Positions 44,272 through 55,357 of a DNA stretch of 64,000 nucleotides are shown here, one piece after another. The position numbers and the translations under genes are program-made. The notes beneath the pieces are model-generated. The model saw only the letters and a list, made by a program, of their open reading frames with translations, was not told the origin of the DNA and ran no database searches. Source of the DNA: Didymella arachidicola (lineage: Eukaryota; Ascomycota; Dothideomycetes; Pleosporales; Didymellaceae); contig CM050001.1 of NCBI GenBank assembly GCA_016630955.3, forward strand, positions 868,001-932,000, read 5' to 3'. Numbering within the stretch: position 1 is the stretch's first letter; every line of letters begins with the position of its first letter.

Positions 44272-45246
44272 TCAACGAGAAGAGCGCTTGCGGTAAGGTG
44301 ACGGCGACCGACTCGACTGTGATTTCTTGTTGTCCTCGCTAGCAGAGCTGTGACGACGCCGACGGTGGTCACGTTCCTGTTGACGGCCTTCATTACTGCG
44401 CTCACGGCGGTGACCTCTGTGTCTGTCTTCCGAGTCGTCTCGATGTTTTGACTTCCTGTGACGGTGTTCGTCATCAGACCCTCGGTCTCGGCTTTTGCTA
44501 CGGTCGTCCCTGCGGCGTGAACGGCGGTCGTGAAGGTTGTCTTGCTCCTTGTCTTTGATCCTCTTGGTATCTCGATCCCTGTGACGATCTGTCGAACTAT
44601 CTCTGCGATGCCGCCTCTCATGTCTGCTCTTCCTCTCCCTCTCCTTGCGTATCTTGCGCTTCAACTTGGCGACTGCCTCGTCCACCTTCTCCTGCTGTTC
44701 TTTGATCATGGAGTCGCGCATTGGATCATCGAGCTCCAGTTTCTCTGTGAGTCGCTCGAGCTCGATCTCTTCTGGCAGCATTGGACGATCATCCTCGGAC
44801 TCAGTCTCATCGTCTCTTCTCCGCTTCTGCCTGCCTCCGTCTGAATCGTTGGCATTGTCCATGTCCACGTCGCCCATGGTATTATCCCTCATGTCTTCGT
44901 CATCTCTGGGCTTGTACCGCGCATGGTCGACCCTGATCACTCGGTCCATGATGGTCGCGCCGCCCAGGTTGTCCACGGCTAAATCGCAGCTTCTCTGGTC
45001 CTCATATTTGATCCATGCGAACCCACGCGACTTTCCCGTCTCTTTGTCGCGCGCAAGCTTTACCCACACGGGCTCACCATACTGGGAGAAGATGGTGATG
45101 ATGTCACCCTCTGACAGCTCAAACGCAAGGCCGCCGATGTAGATGAACGCGGTGTCGCGGTAGTCAGTATGCCAGGAGCCTTCTGGGTTGATGCCAGCCT
45201 CGAGTTCGCGCTTATTGAGCTGCTGAATAGCGCGCACCGAGTTCAT
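44272..45246 (-). CDS. IST3: U2 snRNP / RES-complex RRM protein IST3 (Snu17, RBMX2)
   Basis: A single exon encodes 324 residues. The N-terminal line MNSVRAIQQLNKRELEAGI followed by SWHTDYRDTAFIYIGGL is characteristic of IST3/RBMX2. The RRM spans about residues 33-112, with RNP2 IYIGGL and RNP1 KSRGFAWIKY. The tail is long and Arg/Asp/Ser/His-rich, as in splicing factors of filamentous fungi and animals (yeast Ist3 is shorter). The protein acts in the nucleus in the RES complex, which binds the spliceosome and helps retain unspliced RNA. It diverges from the dynein gene over 298 bp. Confidence 0.9.
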   Translation of the reverse strand: MNSVRAIQQLNKRELEAGINPEGSWHTDYRDTAFIYIGGLAFELSEGDIITIFSQYGEPVWVKLARDKETGKSRGFAWIKYEDQRSCDLAVDNLGGATIMDRVIRVDHARYKPRDDEDMRDNTMGDVDMDNANDSDGGRQKRRRDDETESEDDRPMLPEEIELERLTEKLELDDPMRDSMIKEQQEKVDEAVAKLKRKIRKERERKSRHERRHRRDSSTDRHRDRDTKRIKDKEQDNLHDRRSRRRDDRSKSRDRGSDDEHRHRKSKHRDDSEDRHRGHRRERSNEGRQQERDHRRRRHSSASEDNKKSQSSRSPSPYRKRSSR

Positions 45247-45544
45247 GGCTGGTAGAGGAGCGGCTTGGTGGGGTTAAAGGTGCTGTAGACTTTTGACTTT
45301 TGATGAAGCTCGGTGCTTGGCAGATGCAAGTCGCGGGACCCCTGCAGAAAAGGTGCCGGACCAACAAAGAGCTGCCAAACCAAACACTCCACAACACCCC
45401 ACATTGCATGTTGACTGCGCGCCACAACGCTCCTTCCGCTTCCCATTGTATTCACTGCCCTGCAGCATACAGTCGACATATCACCAGCCCCGGTGAAAGT
45501 AATATCACGGCCGCCTAAACTCCGCAGCACCTCCGGCCTCCGCA

Positions 45545-47242
45545 ATGGCCAGCGCGCGTCGAATCTCAGGGTTCCCCACGCGTGCGCCGGGCAGCGACGA
45601 GCGCCCAAGCAGCCGAGAAACAGACAAGGAGGAGATTTGGAAGCCTTTGCTCGACAGCATCTCGAGCGGGAAGAAGTTACCTGAAAAGAGCTTGCTGGTC
45701 TTGGGTTCGTTGGCCTTCAGGAGACACAGCGGTGAGGACTAACTAGGGCACTAGGTGGAACACCAGAGACACAACGAGACTTCCTCGAATCAGTATCAAC
45801 AGATGGGCCGAACGGAAGACGGCCACAAGATCGAGGGAAGAGACCGCCTGTCGCAAACCAGTTTGCGCTGGGGTACACATACCAGGACGTACTTGACACA
45901 GACCACGAGGGTGAGCATTCATGTCTCTATCTCCACAACTAAGGCATTGACATTGCTAGACACTCTCGCTCGCCTCTCACTGTACCTCCTCGCCAACCCC
46001 TCGCCGTCGTTTACGCCCCTTATCAAGCCCTATCTGAACCCACGGACCATCCCAAACATGCTCGTCGTTATTCTGCTGGACTGGAACCATCCCTGGCTTT
46101 GGATACGGCAACTGCGTGACTGGATAAGGGTGCTACGGTCTCTCGTGTTGTCCCTTGACGATGCTACGAAAGAAGCGTTGGAGGAGAACACAGCATTATT
46201 GCAGGCCAAAGGGCGCAACCTGGGTGGAGAAGGAAGCACAGCTTTGGAGGACGTAAAAGTGCCAATGGGACCAGGGGAGTGGGACGAGACACTAGGGCTA
46301 CCACTTTGCGTCGTCTGTCAAAATGCTGACAAGATCGAATCGCTGGAAAAAGAGCGCGGATGGAAAGAGGCCGAGTTCGACTTCATCCTGCAATACTTGC
46401 GCACAATCTTACTCAAGCACGGTGGCAGCATGATCTATACAATGCCTTCAGCGCCAGGCTCCCTGCAAACACTCGTACATTCCACGTTGGGCATCAAGTC
46501 CCTCCTCAAGCAAGAGCAGCTCCGGCACAATGTCACGGATCGGGATCGAGTCTTGGTACCGCCGAACTGGGACTCTTGGGCGAAGATTCGCCTCTTGGGA
46601 GGGAACTTTGAGGCGCAAGAAATCAGCGAGAAATGGAGCGTCGACATTGACGTTCCTCGAGAACGACCGCGGCCGAACGGCGGCCAGGTAGACAGCGAAG
46701 GCGCGACACCCGTTGATGGCGCTCAAACACCGGTCAGTCAGCAAGATGACGCCAGCTCAGCAACTGCGATCTACGAGAGGGAGATTAGGGACCCGGATTC
46801 AGACTTCACCGTCTCCGCCTTATCCAAGCAGTCAAACGGCATCGAGATCACGAGTACAGATCCTCAAGTGTTCCTGACCGAGCAGGCGCATATACTTGAG
46901 CAATTTCATAATGAAGACGAGAAGGAAGCGGCCGCCAAGGCACAACGCAAGGAGGCCGACCCCGCAGCAAGGAATTGGCTCCCAACAACGGCGAGCAGTG
47001 ACGCCGACTCTGGTGTCGTTGAGGAGCACATTGGTCCTGTGCAGTTCAACATGGGTGGCATTCATGTTAACGCTGATGAGATGGTGAAGAGGCTACAGGA
47101 CCGGGAGGCCAGTCGTTCCAGCGAGCCAAAAGCAACAACACCAGACGCCACGGACCCCAATGCCATGAGTAATGACAAACTGATGTCGTTCTTCTCTGGT
47201 CTTATCAACAAGGGCGCCAACAGCCCTGCAAGAGGCTCGTAG
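45545..47242 (+). CDS. Dynein light intermediate chain
   Basis: Three exons (45545-45704, 45755-45910, 45960-47242) give 532 residues. Intron 1 (50 nt) uses an unusual GTTCGT donor with ACTAAC and CACTAG, and joins LLVLG to GTPETQRDFLE, the P-loop-like region of dynein light intermediate chains. Intron 2 is 49 nt (GTGAGC ... TGCTAG). Further family features are ANQFALGYTYQDVLD, ARLSLYLL, IPNMLVVILLDWNHPWLWIR, LGLPLCVVCQNADKIE and RDRVLVPPNWDSWAKI. The C-terminal third is hydrophilic and disordered, ending in a short helix (NDKLMSFFSGLINKG) that resembles the adaptor-binding helix. The protein is a subunit of cytoplasmic dynein 1 and links it to cargo adaptors. Confidence 0.9.
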
Positions 47243-47487
47243 GCCAAGTAACTCATCGTTTCTGGTTTTTTTCTTGTTGCATGGTACGGATCTCTTGTCT
47301 ACATGGTTATATACCCACAGCGTAGTCTGCCTTGCAATGCATCCGTCACAGTCTCTTACATGCGTCTGCCCTTGCACAGCGAGAGTGACGATGTGAAGCA
47401 GTGGTCCGAGCTCACAATCTTTCGCGTTCAGCGAGGCGTGAGGCGAACGTGCCTTCAGCGAGCAGTTTGGTCAGTTCCAATGAGGTA

Positions 47488-48525
47488 TCAGAACTTCGCA
47501 CACTGGATTAACCGCTTCTGCGCGTCATCCCTCACCTTGTGCACGATGTCACTTGCGCCTTCGACTTGTTTGGCGAGGCCCACACCTGTGCCCGCCCAGA
47601 TGGCCGCCCGGCCCTCCAAGCCCGTCTTCCATCCTTGGTCCTCTTCCTTCAACGCCTCGTTGTGCTTCTTCTGAATGTCTTCCAGACTAACACCGTCCAC
47701 ATACTCTCTGTGGCTCTTGATAACCAAACTGCGTCCATCGTACACCTCTGGCCAGATGTTTGGACCTCGCAACTGATCGAACAACTTGCTCCGTGTAGTG
47801 ACTTGGCCGCCATCCTTGGCCTCAACGATACTCGCTTGAACAGCCGGATGCACCAAAGCCTCCTTGCTCGCGAGAAACCGCGTGCCCATGACAACTCCAG
47901 CAGCGCCCAGAGTCACCGCCGCAGCAACCCCCCGTCCGTCCATAATCCCTCCACTCGCGAGCAGCGGCACGCTCAACCCCGCCGCCTCAAGCGCATCTGC
48001 AGTCTCCGGCAACAGCGAGATGATACCCGCGCCCTTCTCAAACCCATGGCCCCCTGCATCCGCACCCTGCAAGCATATCGCATCAGGCCGTGTCTGCTGC
48101 ACAATCTGCAGCGTCGCCGCAACGCTGCCAGCCTGCACCCACACCCGACTCCTCGGCGACACTTTCCGCACCGCACTCGCCCACGCAGCGTAGTCCTCAA
48201 ACTCCCTGGCAGCGAACAGCCACACCACAGCGGGCCTGAATTCCCTGACCACATCGAGCGCAGCCTCGAGTGTGAGCGCAAACGGCAAGAAACCCACGCC
48301 CACAGGCAGCACCTCAGACGTGGCGTGTTGGCCTCCACCCAACATGTCCTTGGCAATGCTGAGCTCGCGCCTCGTGATGCTCATGTCGACCTTGGACCCG
48401 ACTAATCCCAATCCACCCGCTAACGTGACGGTCGCAGCGAGTAGTCCACCGGCGTTATCCGCCATGGGCGCGTTGACGAGGAGAGGCTCTTCGATCCAGG
48501 GGTGTTTGGCCGCGAGACTTGCCAT
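47488..48525 (-). CDS. Nitronate monooxygenase (2-nitropropane dioxygenase family)
   Basis: A single exon encodes 345 residues. This FMN TIM-barrel oxidises alkyl nitronates such as propionate-3-nitronate. Visible family elements are PLLVNAPMADNAGGLLAATV, GGLGLVG, VGVGFLPFA, ICLQGADAGGHGFEKGAG, VPLLASGGIMDGRGVAAA and LGAAGVVMGTRFLASKEA, the phosphate-binding and FMN-contact strands. I chose ATG 48525 (MASLAAKHPWIEE); the open frame before it is Cys/Pro-rich and has no family sequence. It converges with the dynein gene over about 245 bp. Confidence 0.88.
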   Translation of the reverse strand: MASLAAKHPWIEEPLLVNAPMADNAGGLLAATVTLAGGLGLVGSKVDMSITRRELSIAKDMLGGGQHATSEVLPVGVGFLPFALTLEAALDVVREFRPAVVWLFAAREFEDYAAWASAVRKVSPRSRVWVQAGSVAATLQIVQQTRPDAICLQGADAGGHGFEKGAGIISLLPETADALEAAGLSVPLLASGGIMDGRGVAAAVTLGAAGVVMGTRFLASKEALVHPAVQASIVEAKDGGQVTTRSKLFDQLRGPNIWPEVYDGRSLVIKSHREYVDGVSLEDIQKKHNEALKEEDQGWKTGLEGRAAIWAGTGVGLAKQVEGASDIVHKVRDDAQKRLIQCAKF

Positions 48526-49242
48526 TGTGTGTGAGCAACGAGTTGGGTCTGTTGAGGGTGGGCAAGTCGAGCAAAGGGTCGGCACCGTGGAGAGTGCAGT
48601 CGGGCGGACATTGATTGCGGGCGCGGGGGCGCGGCACTGGCGGAGATAAATGTCTTGCGCATTACAGCGGTACCGGTCTTGGTGTTGGCAGCTTACTGTA
48701 TCGTGCATCCTACCTGAGCATCCTCGGCTAGTGCGCTGGCGTAGACAAGACTAACAGTAATTCCCAAACCCATACCCCAGCGCTTCTAACTAAAACAAAA
48801 CTCTGCAAGGGCGGTTCTCGTTCCTCTACACATCATGTCATGCTCGTTGTGTCTGCGTGTTACTACACTATCTGATTCCAAGGGGTGAGAGAGGGTAGCG
48901 CGGGGGCGTGTTTGGAGAGTGGGAGGGAGGGGGTTTGTAGTTGAGAAGGCGGGGCGGAGATGGTCAGGGGACTGAGTAGATGATGTACTGTTTTGGTATT
49001 TTCTGGTGCTGTCTACTCGCCGAGCGAGGAAATGTGGAAAGCAGAAAAGTCTGTGTGTAGAATGGAAAAAAGAGATTGATGTCCGTCGATGCAACGCCGT
49101 GCAATACGCCAGATGTTGCGCCGGGTCTATATTGCCGTGGGAAAAATCGCTGGGAAAGACTCGCTTGCTATGCTCACCATGCGCCCCATACTCAAACGGC
49201 TCACCATTCTTACTATGCTGTCGCGCTCGCTCGCTACGTCCG
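48526..49242. other. Spacer between nitronate monooxygenase and amino-acid transporter genes
   Basis: No supported gene. It should contain the promoter of the former and the 3' UTR of the latter. Confidence 0.4.
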
Positions 49243-50888
49243 CTAATGCCCACTCGCCCCAAAAACAATATTAATCCCCAAACACGCCACCATAACCACG
49301 ACCCCATACGCCGCCAACCCCAGCGCCGCACTCCTTAACACACCCCTCCGCCAATCCCTGCCCCTCAACCCCTCGCTCGTCGCGCCCCCCTCGACACCAG
49401 CGCGGAACTCCTGCTCGTCGTCCTCGTCCTTGACCAGGCGCTGGTGGTGCGGCGAGTCCGGGTCCGAGATTTTGTAGTAGAATAGGCCTGGGAGGATAAA
49501 GCTGATGGTTGTGCTGCCTGTGGAGCCGACGTAGGCGAGGACGAGGGAGAGCGAGGAGACGGTCATGGCGGTGAGGAAGGAGAGGATGATGAGGGTGGTG
49601 GTGATGAGGGCGAAGCGCAGGTCGGACATTTCGGGGCGGGGTTTTGTGGCTTCGTTGCCGACGAGGGCGTGGCGGGTTGGGCTGGTGTCGGCGGGGGAGC
49701 GGGAGCGGGGGCGCCACTTTGCGCAGGCGTCGATGCTGGCGCGGCAAGGGTGGATTTGGAGGGGGTAGCTGAACATGACGAGGACGACAATCGCAAAACG
49801 GCCGATGGTTGCGGCGGCGGCGGTGGGGTACATGCTGACGATGTTGCCCTTGATGTTGTCGCCGTAGCTGAGATAGCCGGTGATGCCCGTCAGGATGTAC
49901 AGCGCGCAGGCGCCGCCGATGCTGCCGAAGATGACGGTGGTGGTGCGGAAGTGCGAGTTGTCTGCAATCTCGTTCAAAATGCTAAACATGTTCTGGTGGC
50001 ACGTGTAGGCAAAGACGATGACGGGGAAGGCGGCGAGGGCGGAGACGGGGCCGGCCCACTGGAAGACGCGGACGGGGCCGCGCTGGGCGAGGGTGTCGCC
50101 GCGGATGTAGTGGGCGACGACGAGGACGACGAGGTAGGCGATGGAGAAGAGGGCGACGATGGAGGTGTACTTGAGGCTGTCGAGGCGGCGGAGGAAGGAG
50201 AGGGGGATGACGATGAGCCTGGTTTGTTAGCTCTGACACGGCAGTACGAGAGGGAGACCGACATGAAGGCCGTGATCCAGAACTGCCTGTCGACGAGAAA
50301 GCCGACGTCGGCTGCACCGGGCACAAACCCAACAACAACACCCGGCATCAGGTCGCCGATGATGATCAGGTAGCTGACGGCGACGCCAAAGCACTTGACG
50401 GCGATGGCGGCGTCGAACAGGATCGCGGCGTTCGGGTACGTCAGCTGCGACAGGGCGGCGAACGAGACGTGGCCGCGGTCGACGTAGCGGGCGCACCGCG
50501 TCTGCAGGTACAGGCCGAAGCCCGCGGTGAGGCCGGCCCAGGCGATGACGAAGATGCCGAGGAAGATGCCCATTTTCGAGAGGGCCGAGGGCATGGCGAG
50601 GAGGCCGGCGCCGAGGACTGCGCGCGGTTAGCATGGGCAGTCTGTTGTTGTGTCCCGGGGGGGGGGGGGGGGGGGGGGCGCACTCGTGTTGGCCAGGTTG
50701 ATGACGCTGGAGATCCACGACGCCTGGCCCTGGTGGCCGACGTCCTTCTTGCCGCGCCCGCGCCTGTGCGTGTCAGTCGTGCAATGCGAGTTTGGGAGCG
50801 GTGCAGGCTACCGTCGGCCGCGCAGCAGCGAGTCGGTGCTCGCAGACATGTCCTGGGGCTCGTTGGGGATCGCCGAGTAGCTGGCCAT
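49243..50888 (-). CDS. Vacuolar amino-acid transporter, AVT family
   Basis: Four exons on the minus strand (50812-50888, 50684-50763, 50263-50617, 49243-50218) give 495 residues. Introns are 48, 66 and 44 nt with donors GTAGCC, GTGCGC and GTCGGT. The second contains the C/G homopolymer at 50657-50678. Joined exons read SWISSVINLANT then ILGAGLLAMPSALSKMG, the TM1 signature of the AVT/AAAP transporters, followed by about ten further hydrophobic segments (FAYTCHQNMFSILNEI; TGITGYLSYGD; LAYVGSTGSTTISFILPGLF). Yeast relatives move neutral amino acids across the vacuolar membrane, mostly as H+ antiporters or symporters; direction here is unknown. The short N-terminal cytosolic tail (MASYSAIPNEPQDMSAS) suits Avt5-7-like members. 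Confidence 0.85.
50657..50678 (+). repeat. 22-nt G homopolymer inside a transporter intron
   Basis: An uninterrupted G run on the plus strand, C on the transcribed strand, located in intron 2 of the AVT-type gene near the donor site. Its true length is uncertain. Confidence 0.9.
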
Positions 50889-50922
50889 GTTGTGTTATTG
50901 CACGATCATGGGCAGTCTTCAA

Positions 50923-50936
50923 CCCTAACCCTAACG
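50923..50936 (+). promoter_or_regulatory. Telobox-like CCCTAACCCTAA
   Basis: Two CCCTAA units lie 35 bp upstream of the AVT-type start codon. It could be an interstitial telomere-type repeat or a binding site for a telobox/Tbf1-like factor. The position near a start codon favours a promoter role. Confidence 0.4.
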
Positions 50937-51169
50937 AACGGTTGGTTGTGGAGGGGGAGGATTGGTGCGAGGACAGGTGCGAAGACAGGCCATCTGATGT
51001 CGATATCGGCGCTCAACTGACGTTCGTTATCCCCCGGCCCGTTGCCGAGCGGGACCCTGACTCTTCACGCATGAGCCGCGTCGGCCGCAAACACGTGACC
51101 GCCCATCTCGCGCTGCCAACAGTACAATGAGTACATGAGCCGCGTACCGCAAGCACAACAACCCCCGCC

Positions 51170-51843
51170 ATGAACGACTACGACGAAGCCGTGCTCCTCA
51201 CCTTCTCGCTCCTCGAGTCCCGCCTCGCGCGCCTGGAATATCTGCTCAGCGGCCCCATGCCCACCAGCCACTCCCCAGCGCCGCTCCCCATCGCCGCGCG
51301 CATCGCCGCAATCGAAGCCTCCCTCACACGCCTCGCCGGCCGCACAGCACTGCTCGACAACGTCAACGAGCTGCGTACGTCCCACACTACCTGAATCAAA
51401 GCAGCCAGGCAGACCTAACCCAACCCCTAGTATCCAAGCACAAACACCTCCTCCACCCCACACCCCCACCACCCAGCACACCCCTCACCCCTGCCCAGAA
51501 ATCCCACCTCGTCCTCGACAAAGCACCGCTCATCTCCAGCACCGCATCCCAACTCTCCTCCCTGGCCGACACCCACATACCCGACACCCACGGCTTCGCG
51601 CTTCTCGCCGCTTTGCGTCCTAGGATCGCAGACGCGGAGCAGAAGCAGTTGCAGCAGGCGCTGAAGATAAGCGAGTTGAGGCGGAGGAGCGGGTTGGTGG
51701 TGCAGAGGGATAAGCAGGTACTGGGGGGGGCGGGGGGGAGGGCGTGGATGGGGTGTCAGGAGAGGTTGGTGAGGGGGGGGAGGGGGGTGCTGGGGGTGGA
51801 GAGGCGGAGGGAGGAGAGGCGGAGGGAGGAGGGGGAAGGATAA
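51170..51843 (+). CDS. Dynactin p22/p24-type subunit (RO-10-like), provisional
   Basis: At least two exons (51170-51374, 51431-51843; 56-nt intron, donor GTACGT, acceptor CCCTAG). The N-terminus NDYDEAVLLTFSLLESRLAR followed by LEYLLSG is coiled-coil, and a later helical block (AALRPRIADAEQKQLQQALK) ends in KISELRRRSGLVVQRDKQ. This arrangement resembles fungal RO-10 (dynactin p24/Dctn3-like), which is needed for dynein-driven nuclear movement. An extra 42-nt intron may occur at 51718-51759 (GTACTG ... TGTCAG); because it is a multiple of three I cannot decide. The C-terminus is a monotonous Gly/Arg/Glu tract. Another small coiled-coil protein is possible. Confidence 0.55.
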
Positions 51844-53131
51844 GATGGCTAAGGTGGTGGAGTGAGGGAGGAGGGAGGGGAGTGGTGAGAGGATGATACC
51901 CAGACTAATTGGTCTTGTTGAGCGAGCATGCTCAAGAGCAGCCACGAGGAGTTGCGGTTCGTGAGGACCTTCATGACGGCAGTCTGCAATCGCAGTCTGT
52001 GCTAGGAATTCGTAATACCAATCAATCTATGCAAGGAAATTCGCTTGTCATCTTCTTTGACAAGCAGCCTGGCCTAGACAGTTAGTTCGACTTGCTGCAC
52101 CCAGCCCTGCAGCACCAACAGCGCCCATGACGTCCCACCCACACTCCCTCTGCGCCTCACCCACCAGCCACACCTCTCCGCAAAACATGCCGTCATCATC
52201 ACAGCAACAGTCATCACACAGCAAACTCGGTAACAGGATACCCGTGCCCTCACCGTTTCATCCCCGTCACAGACAGCCCTGAAACGGCGCTAGTCAGGAA
52301 GAGTGCAGGGGTGCTGGCCAGGCCTAAGGATCTGCTTCCGTTTTGCCCGTGCACACGTGCTGGGCCTGCAGAGGGGGTGGTGATGGAGAGTGTGGCGCAG
52401 GAAGTGGGATTGTGGTTGTGGACGGGCGAAGAGGTGGGAGAGAAGGGCTGGGGATGTGCGGAGGGCTCGAGGGGGTGATGGTGAGAAGGTGGTTTAGGGG
52501 GCTGTGTGTCGACGATCATAGGGTTGTCTATTCTTATGGTTAATAACTGTCTACGATTAACCCCATTCACGTTACAAGGTGTGTCTTCCAAGTACCCAGC
52601 ACTTCAACGTCGTGCAGGCGCATCGCGAACCCAAATTTACCATCCCCCTAGTCCGCATCCAGCACACCCCAGCGCACCTCAAGGTCCTCAACTCAGCCAA
52701 TCGCCCGCGCCGCCGACGCCGTCCTGAAACCCAGAACAGCGCCCAGCCGCAGCCCGCCGTGTGGTAGGGTGGCAGCGTCTGTCCTCGCTGGCGAACTGTC
52801 AGAAGTCGACTCCAGCATCACACACCACACCGTCGGTCCGTCACGCAGCATCACCCGCACACCGACTCTGCAGCCGCCGCGCGTGTTGTGTGCGACGTCG
52901 CCGTGCAAGGATCCCGCCCGTGCCCGTTTGGTTCATTATCTGCGCGGCCCTCCCCCGGCCTCAACGTTGGACATCGACTTGGCTGGCCTGACGCTCGACA
53001 CGACGCTCCTTCACACCCGACCCCGTACTTTCGTAACGTTGAGTTGTAATATCTAGCTTCGAATTGTAGTCAGCATCGAGTCTTCTGCATCGAGTGTTCA
53101 CGAGTCTTCGCCCGACTGCACTCGCCCTCAC
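51844..53131. other. Region with ambiguous small coding segments upstream of SHO1
   Basis: ATG 52128 opens about 50 Ser/Pro-rich residues. In another frame PETALVRKSAGVLARPKDL runs downstream. A third stretch (52580-52768) reads EPKFTIPLVRIQHTPAHLKV and ends RRRRRPETQNSAQPQPAVW. They may be exons of one small gene, but I could not join them with good splice sites. The last 350 bp should be the SHO1 promoter and leader. Confidence 0.3.
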
Positions 53132-54226
53132 ATGCCCGCGTACGGCTTCTCCGGCTCGCCCTCTCTGAAGATGGAATCAGGCTACGGCAACGGCTTTACC
53201 AGCCAGCGCGCCGCGTCCTTCAGCGTCGGCCGCATCATTGGCGACCCTTTTGCGCTGGCAACCATCTCCATCGGCATCGTGAGTCCGCTTGTCTACGCCC
53301 CGTGCGCCGCTGACAGACGCAGCTCGCCTGGGTCATTGCCTTTGTCGCAAGCATAATATCCGCTATCCACGGCGGCTTCCCCAACTTCGCCTGGTGGACC
53401 TTGGTCTTCATGTTCTTCTGCATCGTTGGCGTTACTGTCACCGTCGCGAGCGATGCCGAGCGCACTTACCACGTCGCGGTATGTCTGCCGAAGAAGGAGG
53501 AGAAACGCGCTGACACGCACAGATCGTGGGCTTCCTGGCCGCCGGCCTCGTCTTCACCACGTCCTCGGTCAACTCGCTCGTCTACTCCCCCGTCGCCCCC
53601 TTCGAGGCCGCAGCCGCAGGCTACATCCTGCTCTCCATGATCGCCGTACGTCCACTCGCCCCCATTCACCCACCCCACTAACAACCCAGATTGTATGGAT
53701 CTTCTACTACGGCTCACAGCCCGCCGCCCGCCACAGGACCTTCGTCGACAGCTACGCCCTGCACAAAGAAACCCCCGGCAGCCGCTCCTCGCGCCCCATC
53801 TCCAACGGCTACACCAACCGCCCGCAAACCACAATCTCCCAGCAGCAACCGCAAATGTACACCAGCGCCCAGCTCAACGGCTTCGAGACCTCCTCTCCCG
53901 TAAGCGGCTACCCCGGCGGCCCCGCCGGTGCGACCCGCACCAGCCAACCGCAGTTCGGCGCCAACCTTTCCGCGCCCGGCGGCTTCAACGGGACGCCCCA
54001 GCAAGACGACCAAGGTGCAAGTGCACCCGCTCCAGAGGGGATCGAGTATCCCTACCGCGCCAAGGCCATCTACAGCTATGAGGCCAATCCGGATGACGCG
54101 AACGAGATCAGTTTCCAGAAACACGATGTCCTCGAGGTCAGCGACGTGTCGGGGCGGTGGTGGCAGGCGAAGAAACCGAACGGCGAGACAGGCATTGCGC
54201 CGAGTAATTATCTTATTCTGTTGTAG
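53132..54226 (+). CDS. SHO1: High-osmolarity signalling protein SHO1
   Basis: Four exons (53132-53278, 53323-53478, 53523-53645, 53690-54226), all in phase 0, give 320 residues. Introns are about 44 nt (GTGAGT, GTATGT, GTACGT donors). Four transmembrane segments follow the conserved IIGDPFALATISIGI: LAWVIAFVASIIS, WWTLVFMFFCIVGV, IVGFLAAGLVFTTSSVNSLV and AGYILLSMIA with IVWIFYYGSQP. A Gln/Pro/Ser linker leads to a C-terminal SH3 domain (about residues 255-320: YRAKAIYSYEANPDDANEIS; GRWWQAKKPNGETGIAPSNY). Sho1 is a plasma-membrane osmosensor that docks the Pbs2 MAPKK through its SH3 domain in the HOG pathway. Confidence 0.95.
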
Positions 54227-55349
54227 CCGGAGCGAGCGAGCGGAGCGAACGAAGTGAGCCTAGCTTGCAAAGTGCAGTAGCGAAGTGGGGAGCTAGAAAA
54301 GACGGAGACTGGTTTCTTCGCACCACTGACGGGTGGGTGGTGTAACGACCCCGCCATAAACGACTCTCCTAGCTGTACATTACTTTCTCACGCCATCCCT
54401 CTAGGGCTGCGCCTGCGCTTGCGGAGTGTTTTGCGGGGAGAGAGAGAGAGAGAGGGGGGGAGGGGGGGGGTCCTTGCTTGCAATTCTTGCAACGCAAGCC
54501 CAAGATGGAGGCAAGCAAGCTTTGGCAGGTTACTTCTGCGCGATACCCGGTTGACACGTCTCATTATCCTGTTTGTAATTTCAAATCTGCTTTCTTCTAT
54601 TCTAGTCCAAGCTGCATGCACTGCGATTCTGTGCTTCTGTTTGCCCGCGTCTGAACGTAAAACAGACGACTATGGCAGCGCTGCGAAGCACGGCAAAGCT
54701 TTTTGTATAATCTCACAGTTCGCTCGCTAGTATCGTTCGTACAAGGTAAAAAGTAGCAGGTTTACTTCTCGCGTCGAGCGATGGCACACAGGGCGGCTTT
54801 CGCTGCTGAAGACGTTAGTAAGGACGTTGTCAAATGCTACTATTGCTCAATACCCTAGCACTAGGATCCTCTTCTAATGATTTGCCGTTCCGCGCTGGTT
54901 TTTTAAATGGTCTCCCTAATCTCTACTAATTACTAGAGGTATCCAAGAGCACACATTAGGCGATATCTGTGGATATTCGCGTCACTTGATGGATTTGACA
55001 GCTTGACTTGTCTGTCTACTGTATTCCGTTTGTCTATCGTGTGGAAGTCGTGGACGTTGATGGATGTCTGCGTTGGTGAGGATGAGGTGGAGGATGGGAA
55101 AGCTGTGCTGGGTTGAGGAGGGTGTTGTTGCATAGTGCGGCTTGGATTTGGTCTCTGCGAAGCGTGGCCTGCTTGCTTGTTGGGATCACAGTAGGTCCAG
55201 GATAACGAGGTGGGCTGTGCATGTACAGGCTTCGCCACGCTCTCAACTGCAGGCAGCAGCCTTGTCGCCTTCTTACTCTACCAAAGAAGAAACCATAAAT
55301 AACACTGTGGGCACGCGTGAGTATATGAGGCGCAGAGTTCCGTCGGCCC
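54227..55349. other. 1.1-kb gene-free region with a purine tract
   Basis: No supported gene. A (GA)n-G-rich simple repeat runs about 54436-54470. Sequence just after the SHO1 stop has an inverted-repeat-like GAGCGAGCGGAGCGAACGAA. Confidence 0.45.
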
Positions 55350-55357
55350 TTCGAGCT

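Noticed and set aside
49271..50718. Long Arg/Pro-rich open frames on both strands over the amino-acid transporter.
   Set aside because: They follow from high GC at codon position three of the real gene and have no domain content.
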